Shown: positions 9,161 through 16,702 of the stretch, piece after piece
How the letters are laid out: the number at the start of each line of letters is the position of its first letter
Position numbering within the stretch: the stretch's first letter is position 1
Origin: JABDMH01 sp965223215
GTDB taxonomy: Bacteria; Bacteroidota; Bacteroidia; Chitinophagales; Saprospiraceae
Assembly: GCA_965223215.1 (NCBI GenBank)
Contig: CBDCVZ010000010.1
Coordinates: 3,844,001 to 3,908,000, forward strand
DNA: 64,000 nucleotides
Direction: 5' to 3'
Notes under the pieces: generated by a model
What the model saw: the letters and a program-made list of their open reading frames with translations, nothing else
Told to the model about the DNA's origin: nothing
Databases searched by the model: none
Position numbers and translations under genes: made by a program

Positions 9161-10597
9161 ATGAATTTTCGATCTACCCTATCTTGCATCGTTCTCACTC
9201 TAGTAACCATGCTTCCAAGTTCGGCCCAGGAGATATGGTCACTGGAAAAATGTGTCAAATACGCACTTGATCACAGCCTTGACCTGCGCCAGAGTCGCGT
9301 CGATGCAAAGCAAGCCGAAGTGAACCAAATAGCTGCTAAACAACTTCGGTACCCTACCCTATCCGGATCTACCGGATATGATGTGAGTTTTGGCCGACAA
9401 GTGGACCGGGCTACGAATGATTTCATCAATCAGAGATTTGGCAACCAAAGTCTGCGATTAAATACCGGTGTTACTTTGTTTAATGGCGGCAGAATTAACA
9501 ATCAAATCAAGCAGGCTGCCTTAGGGCTTGAGGCTGCGGAGTTGGAAGCTGACCAGATGAGCAACGACATCTCTCTCATGGTAGCCAATGCTTTTATTCA
9601 GGTTCTTTTTGCCAAGGAAAATCTGACCAATGCAGAAAAGAGCAGGGAGTTAATCGCCAGCCAATTGGCAAACACCGATAAGCTTATTGAGGCTGGCAGC
9701 AGCCCCAAAAACGAGCGACTGGACTTGGTAGCGCAACTATCTCAAAATGAACAAATGGTAGTAGCCGCTGCCAACGAGGTAGACATTGCCATCCTTTCAC
9801 TTAAACAACTGCTGCAATTAGACGTCGATACAGATATGGATATTGAAGTTCCTGAGATTGCCTTGCCAAGTGATTATGATGTAGAAAGCCTTGACGCAGT
9901 TCAAATCTACAAAGAAGCAAGTGCCTGGCAGCCGGGCATCAAAGCTGGTGAACTGAGGAAAAGAAATGCTGAAATTGGTGTAAATCTCTCTAAAACCAGG
10001 ATGATCCCGGAATTGACCCTTGGAGCCGGAGCTGGTAGCTTCTACAGTACCGCGGCTAGAACCAATGGCGATCAAATCGGTATCAGTAGATTTGCAATAG
10101 ATGGATTCATCCTCAATGGTGAACCCGTCAATGCTGCGCAGGAAGTGCCACAATTTGAGAAAGTGAATGTATCATATCCCGATCAACTCAATCAAAATCT
10201 GGGATTTGGTGTTGGGGTAACTTTAACCGTACCCATCTACAACCAGGGCCAAAACAAAGGCAACTACGAACTATCAAAATTAGAAGTGGTAAGATCAGAA
10301 ATTGCCAACGAGCAAGTGAAAAACACTTTAAAAACTAATGTTCAAAGAGCAGTTGCTGACTTAAAGGCTGCAAAAAAACAATTTGAGGCTGCCACGAAAA
10401 CCGCCGAGGCCACTCGTGCAGCCTATAGTGATGCCGAAAAACGCTTTGGACTTGGTGTCTCCAACAGTTTGGATTTTACTACCGCTCAAAACAATAGAGA
10501 TCAAGCAGAGGTTGACCTAATCATCGCAAAGTACGACTACATTTTCAGTTCTAAGGTCATCGATTTTTACCGAGGTCAAAAAATCACGCTGAATTAA
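9161..10597 (+). CDS. TolC family outer membrane efflux protein
   Basis: A 478-residue outer membrane channel subunit. ATG 9161 starts a good signal peptide (MNFRSTL..., cleavage after SSAQ); the frame is open further upstream, but that extension has no export signal ahead of it. The mature protein begins EIWSLEKCVKYAL and contains two OEP repeats with long helices (around residues 60-210 and 290-460) and typical LFNGGRI and VPIYNQGQNKG segments. It is predicted to form a trimeric tunnel contacting the adaptor encoded 9 bases downstream. No inner membrane pump gene is nearby. Confidence 0.9.
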   Translation: MNFRSTLSCIVLTLVTMLPSSAQEIWSLEKCVKYALDHSLDLRQSRVDAKQAEVNQIAAKQLRYPTLSGSTGYDVSFGRQVDRATNDFINQRFGNQSLRLNTGVTLFNGGRINNQIKQAALGLEAAELEADQMSNDISLMVANAFIQVLFAKENLTNAEKSRELIASQLANTDKLIEAGSSPKNERLDLVAQLSQNEQMVVAAANEVDIAILSLKQLLQLDVDTDMDIEVPEIALPSDYDVESLDAVQIYKEASAWQPGIKAGELRKRNAEIGVNLSKTRMIPELTLGAGAGSFYSTAARTNGDQIGISRFAIDGFILNGEPVNAAQEVPQFEKVNVSYPDQLNQNLGFGVGVTLTVPIYNQGQNKGNYELSKLEVVRSEIANEQVKNTLKTNVQRAVADLKAAKKQFEAATKTAEATRAAYSDAEKRFGLGVSNSLDFTTAQNNRDQAEVDLIIAKYDYIFSSKVIDFYRGQKITLN

Positions 10598-10606
10598 CAC
10601 AATTGC

Positions 10607-11992
10607 ATGGCAAAACGAAGAAAAGCTCGCACCTACCTTATCCTTTTCATCATGCTCGCTGGACTGGTTTCATTGGCTATTTATAAGAGTAAGACGAGGG
10701 AAAAAGGAGAGAAAGTGGAGACCACCAAGGTGGATCGACGGACCATTCGTGAACTAGTATCCGCCAGTGGTAAAATTTTTCCTGAAAAAGAAGTGATCAT
10801 CAGCTCTGATGTTTCTGGTGAGGTGGTTTCGCTTCCGGTGGAAGAAGGGGACTCTGTAAAAGCAGGAGATCTGTTGGCCAAGATTGATCCGGAAGCGTAC
10901 GAATCAGCGGTGGAACGCGGAACTGCTGCCGTTAACAATTCCAAGGCCCAACTGGCCATCGCTCGCTCCAACTATGAAAATGCGGTGGCTCAAAAAGCTC
11001 AGGTTGAAGCACAATTTGCCAATGCCAAGCGAATCTATGAACGAAATAAGCAACTGAGGGATCAGGGCGTGATTTCTGACGCAGATTACGAGACCTCCCT
11101 AGCCAATCTTGAATCTGCTCAAGCCAATGTCAAGGCCGCAGAGGCCTCCATACGAAGTGCCGAAGAAACCATTAAAGCCAATGAATTTGCGATCGAAAGT
11201 TCGGAGGCATCCCTGAAGGAACTACGCACCAGTTTGAAGCGCACCAACATCTATGCTCCTGTCGATGGGATAATTAGTCGTTTGCCCATCGAAGAAGGGG
11301 AGCGTGTTGTTGGTACAATCCAGATGACGGGTACGGAAATGATGCGCATTGCCAATCTCTCAATCATGGAGGTGCAGGTTGATGTCAGTGAAAATGACAT
11401 TCTGAAGGTGAGTATCGGTGACAGTGCTGACATCGAGGTAGATGCTTACCTGGATCGAAGATTTGGTGGCAAAGTAACGGAAATTGCCAACTCTGCATCC
11501 ACGGTGGGAACCGCTGCGGCTCTGACCACCGATCAAGTGACCAATTTTGTGGTCAAGATTCGGATGGATCAAAATTCTTACCAGGATCTCATCAGCCCCA
11601 GACATCCCTATCCTTTCCGCCCGGGAATGTCCGCATCGGTGGATATCAACACTCATTCATTAGAAGATGTCATGGCAGTTCCGATTATTGCTGTCACTAC
11701 CCGTGATGTAAATAAAGATGAGAAGGGGAAAACTAGTCGCGAAGAAGAGGAAGACCTAAAGGAAGTTGTTTTTCTATGCAGTAGTGATACCGTCAAAATG
11801 GTTCAAGTGGTGACAGGCATTCAAGATGACACATACATTCATATCAAAAAGGGTCTTGAGTTGGATCAAGAGATTGTCAGTGGACCGTATTCGGTAATTG
11901 CGCGTAAGTTGGAAGAAGGGGATTTGTTTACACGCAAGAAAAAAGATGAGGACGAAGATGAAGACGATGACCTGCAGGTCACAGTGAATTAA
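10607..11992 (+). CDS. HlyD/MacA-type efflux periplasmic adaptor subunit
   Basis: A 461-residue membrane fusion protein. It has one N-terminal transmembrane anchor (about residues 9-25), a biotinyl-lipoyl half (ISSDVSGEVVSLPVEEGDSV), a long coiled coil (about 100-205) rich in Ala, Glu and Asn, the second lipoyl half (IYAPVDGIISRLPIEEG), a beta-barrel, and an unusually acidic C-terminal tail (KKKDEDEDEDDD). It should bridge the TolC-like protein and an inner membrane transporter. In MacAB-type systems ABC permease and ATPase genes normally follow; here a glycosyltransferase gene does, so the transporter partner is elsewhere. Substrate unknown. Confidence 0.9.
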   Translation: MAKRRKARTYLILFIMLAGLVSLAIYKSKTREKGEKVETTKVDRRTIRELVSASGKIFPEKEVIISSDVSGEVVSLPVEEGDSVKAGDLLAKIDPEAYESAVERGTAAVNNSKAQLAIARSNYENAVAQKAQVEAQFANAKRIYERNKQLRDQGVISDADYETSLANLESAQANVKAAEASIRSAEETIKANEFAIESSEASLKELRTSLKRTNIYAPVDGIISRLPIEEGERVVGTIQMTGTEMMRIANLSIMEVQVDVSENDILKVSIGDSADIEVDAYLDRRFGGKVTEIANSASTVGTAAALTTDQVTNFVVKIRMDQNSYQDLISPRHPYPFRPGMSASVDINTHSLEDVMAVPIIAVTTRDVNKDEKGKTSREEEEDLKEVVFLCSSDTVKMVQVVTGIQDDTYIHIKKGLELDQEIVSGPYSVIARKLEEGDLFTRKKKDEDEDEDDDLQVTVN

Positions 11993-11995
11993 TCC

Positions 11996-12003
11996 TATCT
12001 TTA
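11996..12003 (+). promoter_or_regulatory. Putative -7 box for the TIGR04282-type glycosyltransferase
   Basis: TATCTTTA matches TAnnTTTG at 5 of its 6 specified positions (last base A instead of G) and lies 22 bases before the proposed CTG start. The surrounding sequence tCCTATCTTT is the same as at the pcm box near 3764-3772. Confidence 0.3.
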
Positions 12004-12025
12004 GTGGATATCCAGCTCAACACTT

Positions 12026-12646
12026 CTGAATAGAGAAATCATTATATTTCTAAGGGCCCCCGAACTTGGCCAGGTTAAGACACGACTTGCCCATACCATG
12101 GGTGATGCGAAGGCTCTCCAGATTTATCTGCAATTGATCGAAAGTACCCTGAATGTTTGCCTGCAGGTGGATGCCAGAAGGTCACTCTACTTCTATCCTA
12201 AGATCGACAGGACCATAGCCACTCAGCGAAAGCAAAGCTTTGAAGTCCACCTACAAAAAGGACAAGGTTTAGGCCAAAAGATAAGTCATGCCTTCCAGGA
12301 AGCATTTCAACGCAGTGATCAGGTGGTGATCATTGGTACGGATTGTCCCTATCTGACCAGTAATATTATCAATCAGACTTTTACTGAACTCGACAACCAG
12401 AATGACCTGGTGATTGGGCCAGCCGAAGATGGAGGGTACTACTTACTGGGGTCCAACCATTTCTATCCAGATCTATTTAAAAATATCACGTGGAGCACCG
12501 AAAAGGTGTTTGAGCAGACCATGACCATTGCCCATGACTTAGACCTTCGAACAAAAAAATTACAAAGACTTTCGGACATTGATTTTGAAGCGGATTGGAA
12601 AGCTTACTTGGCTAGCCTAGATCGCGAAAAGTCATCTCACAGCTAA
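12026..12646 (+). CDS. TIGR04282-type (DUF2064) glycosyltransferase with a non-standard start
   Basis: A GT-A fold protein of the family annotated as arsenosugar biosynthesis glycosyltransferase (TIGR04282). It shows GTDCPYLTS (the metal/nucleotide region) and GPAEDGGYYLLG. The first ATG is at 12098, but the conserved nucleotide-binding N-terminus (IIIFLRAPELGQVKTRLA) is encoded in frame upstream, at 12038-12091. That upstream stretch opens after a TAG at 12002-12004 and holds no ATG, GTG or TTG. CTG 12026 is the most natural start (then NREIIIF); ATT 12041 is an alternative. A protein starting at 12098 would lack the nucleotide-sugar site. The true substrate is unknown. Confidence 0.75.
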   Translation: MNREIIIFLRAPELGQVKTRLAHTMGDAKALQIYLQLIESTLNVCLQVDARRSLYFYPKIDRTIATQRKQSFEVHLQKGQGLGQKISHAFQEAFQRSDQVVIIGTDCPYLTSNIINQTFTELDNQNDLVIGPAEDGGYYLLGSNHFYPDLFKNITWSTEKVFEQTMTIAHDLDLRTKKLQRLSDIDFEADWKAYLASLDREKSSHS

Positions 12647-12696
12647 GAAGAAGCTTGGGAGACACCATGTTATTGTTGAGCTTTGGCGTAGTCTGA

Positions 12697-13428
12697 CTAT
12701 TGCAATTTGCCAATTAACTCTCTGGCCTGTTGGCTATGTCTATCATCTATTTCAACAGTCTTCTGCAACCATTCGATGGCCTTCTCTTGATTTCCTTTCT
12801 TCAAATAAGCCAAACCCAGGTACCAGGGAGCCTTATTTGATACATTTTGATAGGTGATTGCTGTGCTTTGCTCGAGCAGTTCTATGGCAAGATCTAGTCG
12901 GTCACCACCCAAGGCAGCAATTCCCTGATAGTAAATTAGATCTGGTTTGTCCGGATGATCGCTTTTTAATTCTCCAATCCGCTGCTCGGCTTCGACAAAA
13001 GAACCCAATTCATACAGCCTAAAGGCCTCTTGTAGCGGATCTTGGGCACCCACATCGGTACCTCTCGTTTGCTGGAAATAGACACTTTTAGGAACATCAA
13101 AGTGCTCAGCAAAAAGGGCTTGATCAGATGGAGCACGGAGTAAAAAATAGGCTGGAATCATCAGCAATAAAACAGCCGCTGCTATGCGTTGCAGTCTGCT
13201 GCTCCACAGTCGACGTACTTTTGTTTCCGCACTCGCTGGAGCAGACTGGCTGTGCATCATTTGATCAAAGCGCTGATCCAGTCGTTGTAGACTTTCGGAG
13301 GCTGACTCGTCATTTTCAAGATATTCAAAACCCTCTAAGGCCATCTTATCCAGATCGTCTAGAGACTCCGTATTCAGTTTGTTGTCAATCAGCTTTAAGA
13401 AATCTTTTCTAGGTAATTTTTTTGTCAT
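12697..13428 (-). CDS. TPR membrane protein, probable anti-sigma factor
   Basis: A 243-residue protein with an N-terminal cytoplasmic part of about 80 residues (LDDLDKMALEGFEYLE...), one transmembrane helix (about 81-97), and a periplasmic C-terminal half with TPR-like repeats (GSFVEAEQRIGEL, DRLDLAIELLEQ, GNQEKAIEWLQKTVEID). It starts directly downstream of an ECF sigma gene, an arrangement known in Bacteroidota for sigma regulators. An anti-sigma role is inferred from topology and position; no zinc-binding anti-sigma motif is seen. ATG 13428 is preferred to a TTG two codons upstream. Confidence 0.75.
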   Translation of the reverse strand: MTKKLPRKDFLKLIDNKLNTESLDDLDKMALEGFEYLENDESASESLQRLDQRFDQMMHSQSAPASAETKVRRLWSSRLQRIAAAVLLLMIPAYFLLRAPSDQALFAEHFDVPKSVYFQQTRGTDVGAQDPLQEAFRLYELGSFVEAEQRIGELKSDHPDKPDLIYYQGIAALGGDRLDLAIELLEQSTAITYQNVSNKAPWYLGLAYLKKGNQEKAIEWLQKTVEIDDRHSQQARELIGKLQ

Positions 13429-13434
13429 AGTCAA

Positions 13435-13998
13435 TTATTCGTCATCAAGAACTCCTTCCAGGCTGATGCGCAAATTTCGTTTCCCGTTTTGGATATGGCT
13501 CTTTACTTTCTTCATTTCATATCCAGTGATCTCTTCAATTTCGCGGTAAGATTTTTTTCGAAAATAGAAGAGCACGATGCACTCTCTTTGCTCATCTTTG
13601 AGCGACTGCACTGCTTCATGAAGTGCATTTTCCGTTCGCTCATTGTTAAGATGTTTTTCCATTGAATTTTCCACAAATTCACTTCCCTCCATCTTGTTTA
13701 TGTCATCGACCAGCACTTCACTCTTACTCCTAAGCTTCATGAAGCAATGATTTCGAGTCACTAAGAACAACCAATTTTTGAAGTTCTTAATCTCATATTT
13801 GTGGATATTCTCGAGTAGTTGCTGCATAATGTCCATTACGGCATCTTCGCTGGCACTCGTTTGTTTGAGGTACCGTAGACACCAACCCAGTAACAGGTGA
13901 GCGTAACGACCATAGAGTATCGAAAAACCAGATTTGTCTCCAGATTGCTTGATTTGATCGATGATCTGTTCGTCAGAAAGTTCTGCTATTGCACTCAT
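13435..13998 (-). CDS. ECF-type RNA polymerase sigma factor
   Basis: A 187-residue sigma-70 family protein of the extracytoplasmic function type. Region 2 spans about residues 25-95 (GFSILYGRYAHLL, SEDAVMDIMQQLLENIHKY, NFKNWLFLVTRNHC), and region 4 about 125-180 (ALHEAVQSLKDEQRECIVLFYF, SYREIEEITGYEMKKVKSHIQNGKRNL). Regions 1 and 3 are absent, as expected for ECF factors. It is probably held inactive by the membrane protein encoded immediately downstream. The target promoters are not evident here. Confidence 0.9.
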   Translation of the reverse strand: MSAIAELSDEQIIDQIKQSGDKSGFSILYGRYAHLLLGWCLRYLKQTSASEDAVMDIMQQLLENIHKYEIKNFKNWLFLVTRNHCFMKLRSKSEVLVDDINKMEGSEFVENSMEKHLNNERTENALHEAVQSLKDEQRECIVLFYFRKKSYREIEEITGYEMKKVKSHIQNGKRNLRISLEGVLDDE

Positions 13999-14630
13999 AA
14001 GGACATTTCAACGAATGGTCGAACAAGATATTAAAAAAAGATCCTTAGCCACGGAGCAACGAAACCACACTTATAGGACTAAATTGCTGAAAAAACCTTG
14101 CTGGAAAAACGAATCACCACAGAGGAGCCACCTCCTTTGTGCTTAATGTCGATACCAATGATTGGTGACCCCTCCTACCTAGATTTCTTCTCTAAATGAA
14201 ACACTCCACAGTTAAAGCCTTCGATGGCAGCGTGGGGCATTTCTATCTATAAAATCCGTGGCTGCAAGTTAGCTTTTTGACTTCCCCTTGCCTGGCGGTA
14301 CTAATTGTGCTATTTAGTGGTGGGACGAACGGGCAATCCAGAGATCCAATTGGTTCAAACTGTACTCGAACTTTGAAATTGTGGCTCATCTAGGTTTATG
14401 GAGAAATAAATGTTCAGATGTGGCCATGAAAAAGATCAGATTTTAACCACTGATAAAATGCCACTGAAAAGAAAGTTTCTACGATATCTAGCCATCCGTA
14501 GGACTGGAAGAGTTCTTTTTCAGGTGCGTTATGGAAATAACAAATCGATTCCGGTGAATGGGAATCTGATAAAACTCATCGCAATTGCTGAGAAAGGACT
14601 GGTGACTTTGGGATTAGAAATCTTCTGGTC
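13999..14630. other. 632-base gap upstream of the sigma operon, with one hairpin
   Basis: No convincing gene is seen on either strand. A plus-strand frame at 14410-14853 runs deep into the antisense of the FISUMP gene and has no recognisable product. The region contains an inverted repeat at 14118-14141: a 10-bp stem (CACAGAGGAG/CTCCTTTGTG, one G-T pair) with a CCAC loop. On the minus strand it is followed after about 8 bases by a TTTTT run, so it could be a weak terminator or a leader structure about 120 bases ahead of the sigma gene. Confidence 0.4.
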
Positions 14631-15449
14631 TTATTTTTTCTTGCACCTGACAGAAGCTCCACTTTTCTTATTCTTACTTACTTCAAGGAGCGCATCTGAG
14701 CTTTGTGTAAATGACTCCAAGAATCCATGGGTGGTTGGATCCTCATTGGGTGTCCAATATATGCCAGACTCGAAAATGTGTTGGAACAATCCCTCCTCAC
14801 TCCGATATCCACTACCTGTGGCACTGAAACCACTTTCATTTGTTGCCGATTGATGCGAGCTCCACCGAGCACTACCAGATTCTTTCATTTTTCGCCCTAT
14901 CGAATCTATACTCCCCAAAATATCAATTAAGCCTGACCAGTCACCAAGGGTGAGTGGAGACCAACCCACTGGACATAAACTCCTAGTATCGGTCACTGCG
15001 TACCAGTTGTATAATTTTCCAAATGGTGAATCCATATTGCTGTCATTTTGATACCAGCACCAGGCTCCTGAGCCCAAAGTACCCCAGGAAGATCCATCCT
15101 TAATTTCAGGAATGGGATCTCCATTATTATAATGAGAGGTTTTCAGGTTTTCAGCCATGATTTCCAACTCACCAATTTTCACAACCGGGTAGGTATTTCC
15201 ATCGATATCAACTACTTCACTATGCAATACCGCGCCGTTTAGTAGTGACAACCACTTTACACCATTCCAAACCACCACATCTGACCCTGTCCACCTTAAA
15301 GTGCCCGCTTGGGGGTTCAGGTCATGAGATGGTCTAAGCAAGATAGCTCCTTCCACCTCTAGACCATTTGTCTGAGCACAAATAATAACAACATTGAGAA
15401 GGCAACATAGTGCTATTGAGATCAACTTTCGTGTACTAATTACTTGCAT
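14631..15449 (-). CDS. Secreted FISUMP-domain protein
   Basis: A 272-residue exported protein with a signal peptide (MQVISTRKLISIALCC..., cleavage near ICAQ|T). The second half matches the Fibrobacter succinogenes major paralogous domain (TIGR02145): DGNTYPVVKIG-LEIMAENLKTSHYNNG, AWCWYQND, GKLYNWYAV, LCPVGWSPLTLGDW, then SATNESGFSATGSGYR and a C-terminal GASVRCKK. The N-terminal part has a WTGSDVVVWNGVKWLSL segment often found in phage-tail-like or surface adhesin proteins of Bacteroidota. The domain has no known enzymatic role; a surface location is inferred. Confidence 0.85.
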   Translation of the reverse strand: MQVISTRKLISIALCCLLNVVIICAQTNGLEVEGAILLRPSHDLNPQAGTLRWTGSDVVVWNGVKWLSLLNGAVLHSEVVDIDGNTYPVVKIGELEIMAENLKTSHYNNGDPIPEIKDGSSWGTLGSGAWCWYQNDSNMDSPFGKLYNWYAVTDTRSLCPVGWSPLTLGDWSGLIDILGSIDSIGRKMKESGSARWSSHQSATNESGFSATGSGYRSEEGLFQHIFESGIYWTPNEDPTTHGFLESFTQSSDALLEVSKNKKSGASVRCKKK

Positions 15450-15830
15450 ATAATGACGTTTAATAGTTTTGTTTTAGCAACAATATTTCAGTTGATTAAC
15501 GACTGTTATTGAAATCTTTTCAACTACACCAAAGCGAAATTAGGGCTTGTTGAACTACCGAGAATCATGGTAAAATTGGATTTCTCAAATCCCCAAACTA
15601 GGGGATTTGTATCCCATAAATTGGGTAGGGCATGAAGGTCAGAGATCGAATTATCGTGATTGGCTCATGAAGTTTTCCAGGTGATTCCTGTCTAGCTACA
15701 ACCAGCAGGAACCTTTTGGACCTGCGTATTCTTCTCCCCTGTCACACGGTGCGATAGACAACCCGCTTTATTGACGTAAAAATCTAAAATCAGATTCTTC
15801 CTGAGCCTGATCTAACTTATATGGCAGCAG
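15450..15830. other. 381-base intergenic region with a strong hairpin
   Basis: It lies between the aminotransferase (start at 16685, stop at 15831) and FISUMP genes, both on the minus strand. No gene is seen. At 15586-15609 there is a perfect 9-bp inverted repeat, CAAATCCCC/GGGGATTTG, with a 6-base loop, followed on the plus strand by a smaller CCCA/TGGG pair near 15613. There is no clear T run on either side, so it is not a standard intrinsic terminator. Confidence 0.4.
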
Positions 15831-16685
15831 CTAAAAGACTGGTGTTGGATGGGAAAGATACTCATCAATATGATTGGCAAGGGCCACGCGCAATTGATTG
15901 GTCAGGGACATGGAGGCCCCCATTCCGATAACATGATCGTTGATCTGATGGACTGGCAGCAGTGGCTTGGTCGTACTGCTGATAAAAGCTTCTTGGGCTG
16001 AGGGGATCAGCTCGAGTGGGACCTTCGATTCGTTTACTTCAAGACCTTGTTGCTTGGCAATGCTTATGATCCGATTGCGGGTCACGCCTGATAAGACGTC
16101 ATCCACATTAGTATGTAAGACTTTGTGTTGATCAATGAGGAAGAAATTGGCCCGGGAGGTCTCTTGAATATACCTGCCGTCATGGTACAATATATCTAAA
16201 GCCGAGACGGTGTCCAGGAGCTCTCTTTGTCTTACCGCGTTGGCATAATTCAGAGATTTGATCGTGGGATTATTACGATGATGGTTTTGTAAGATCAATC
16301 GAATTCCATTTGAGAAAAAATGGTCGGGGTAGGTCACCTTTCCATGTTGCAAAATGTACAGGTTGTTTTTGGTTGGGGTGTAGCCATCTGAGGAAGTGCC
16401 TCCCGTCAAGACGAGTTTGATATAGCCATCGACGATATCATTTTGTGCTACCAGTCGTGCCACTCTATCTAGCAACATTGGTCGGTCTATCGGGACCTCG
16501 AGCTTCATCAATGAAGCCGATCGATAAAATCGATCAAAGTAGTCTTCCACGAACAATGGTTGCCCCTTCCTAATTGGGAAAAAATCGAAGATCCCATATC
16601 CCCGCAGCAGACCGATGTCAAACACTGATATCAGCGAGCTGTCAGCTTGAGTGAGTTTCCCATTGATGTCATGAAATTGTATCAT
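15831..16685 (-). CDS. Class IV aminotransferase (branched-chain/D-amino acid type)
   Basis: A 284-residue PLP enzyme of fold type IV. The start DINGKL...DIGLLRGYGIFDFF is typical; the PLP lysine is in IKSLNYANAVRQRE near residue 145, followed by ETSRANFFL (conserved Glu and Asn) and the cofactor phosphate loop region SGVTRNRII. The family includes IlvE, D-alanine aminotransferase and aminodeoxychorismate lyase; the sequence alone does not decide. It begins 17 bases after the gamma-glutamyltransferase stop on the same strand, so the two are probably one operon. Confidence 0.85.
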   Translation of the reverse strand: MIQFHDINGKLTQADSSLISVFDIGLLRGYGIFDFFPIRKGQPLFVEDYFDRFYRSASLMKLEVPIDRPMLLDRVARLVAQNDIVDGYIKLVLTGGTSSDGYTPTKNNLYILQHGKVTYPDHFFSNGIRLILQNHHRNNPTIKSLNYANAVRQRELLDTVSALDILYHDGRYIQETSRANFFLIDQHKVLHTNVDDVLSGVTRNRIISIAKQQGLEVNESKVPLELIPSAQEAFISSTTKPLLPVHQINDHVIGMGASMSLTNQLRVALANHIDEYLSHPTPVF

Positions 16686-16702
16686 GTCGAAGTTAATCTG
16701 GA

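Noticed and set aside
14410..14853. 147-codon plus-strand open frame
   Set aside because: Its second half is antisense to the well-supported FISUMP gene, and the first part has no recognisable family or good start context.
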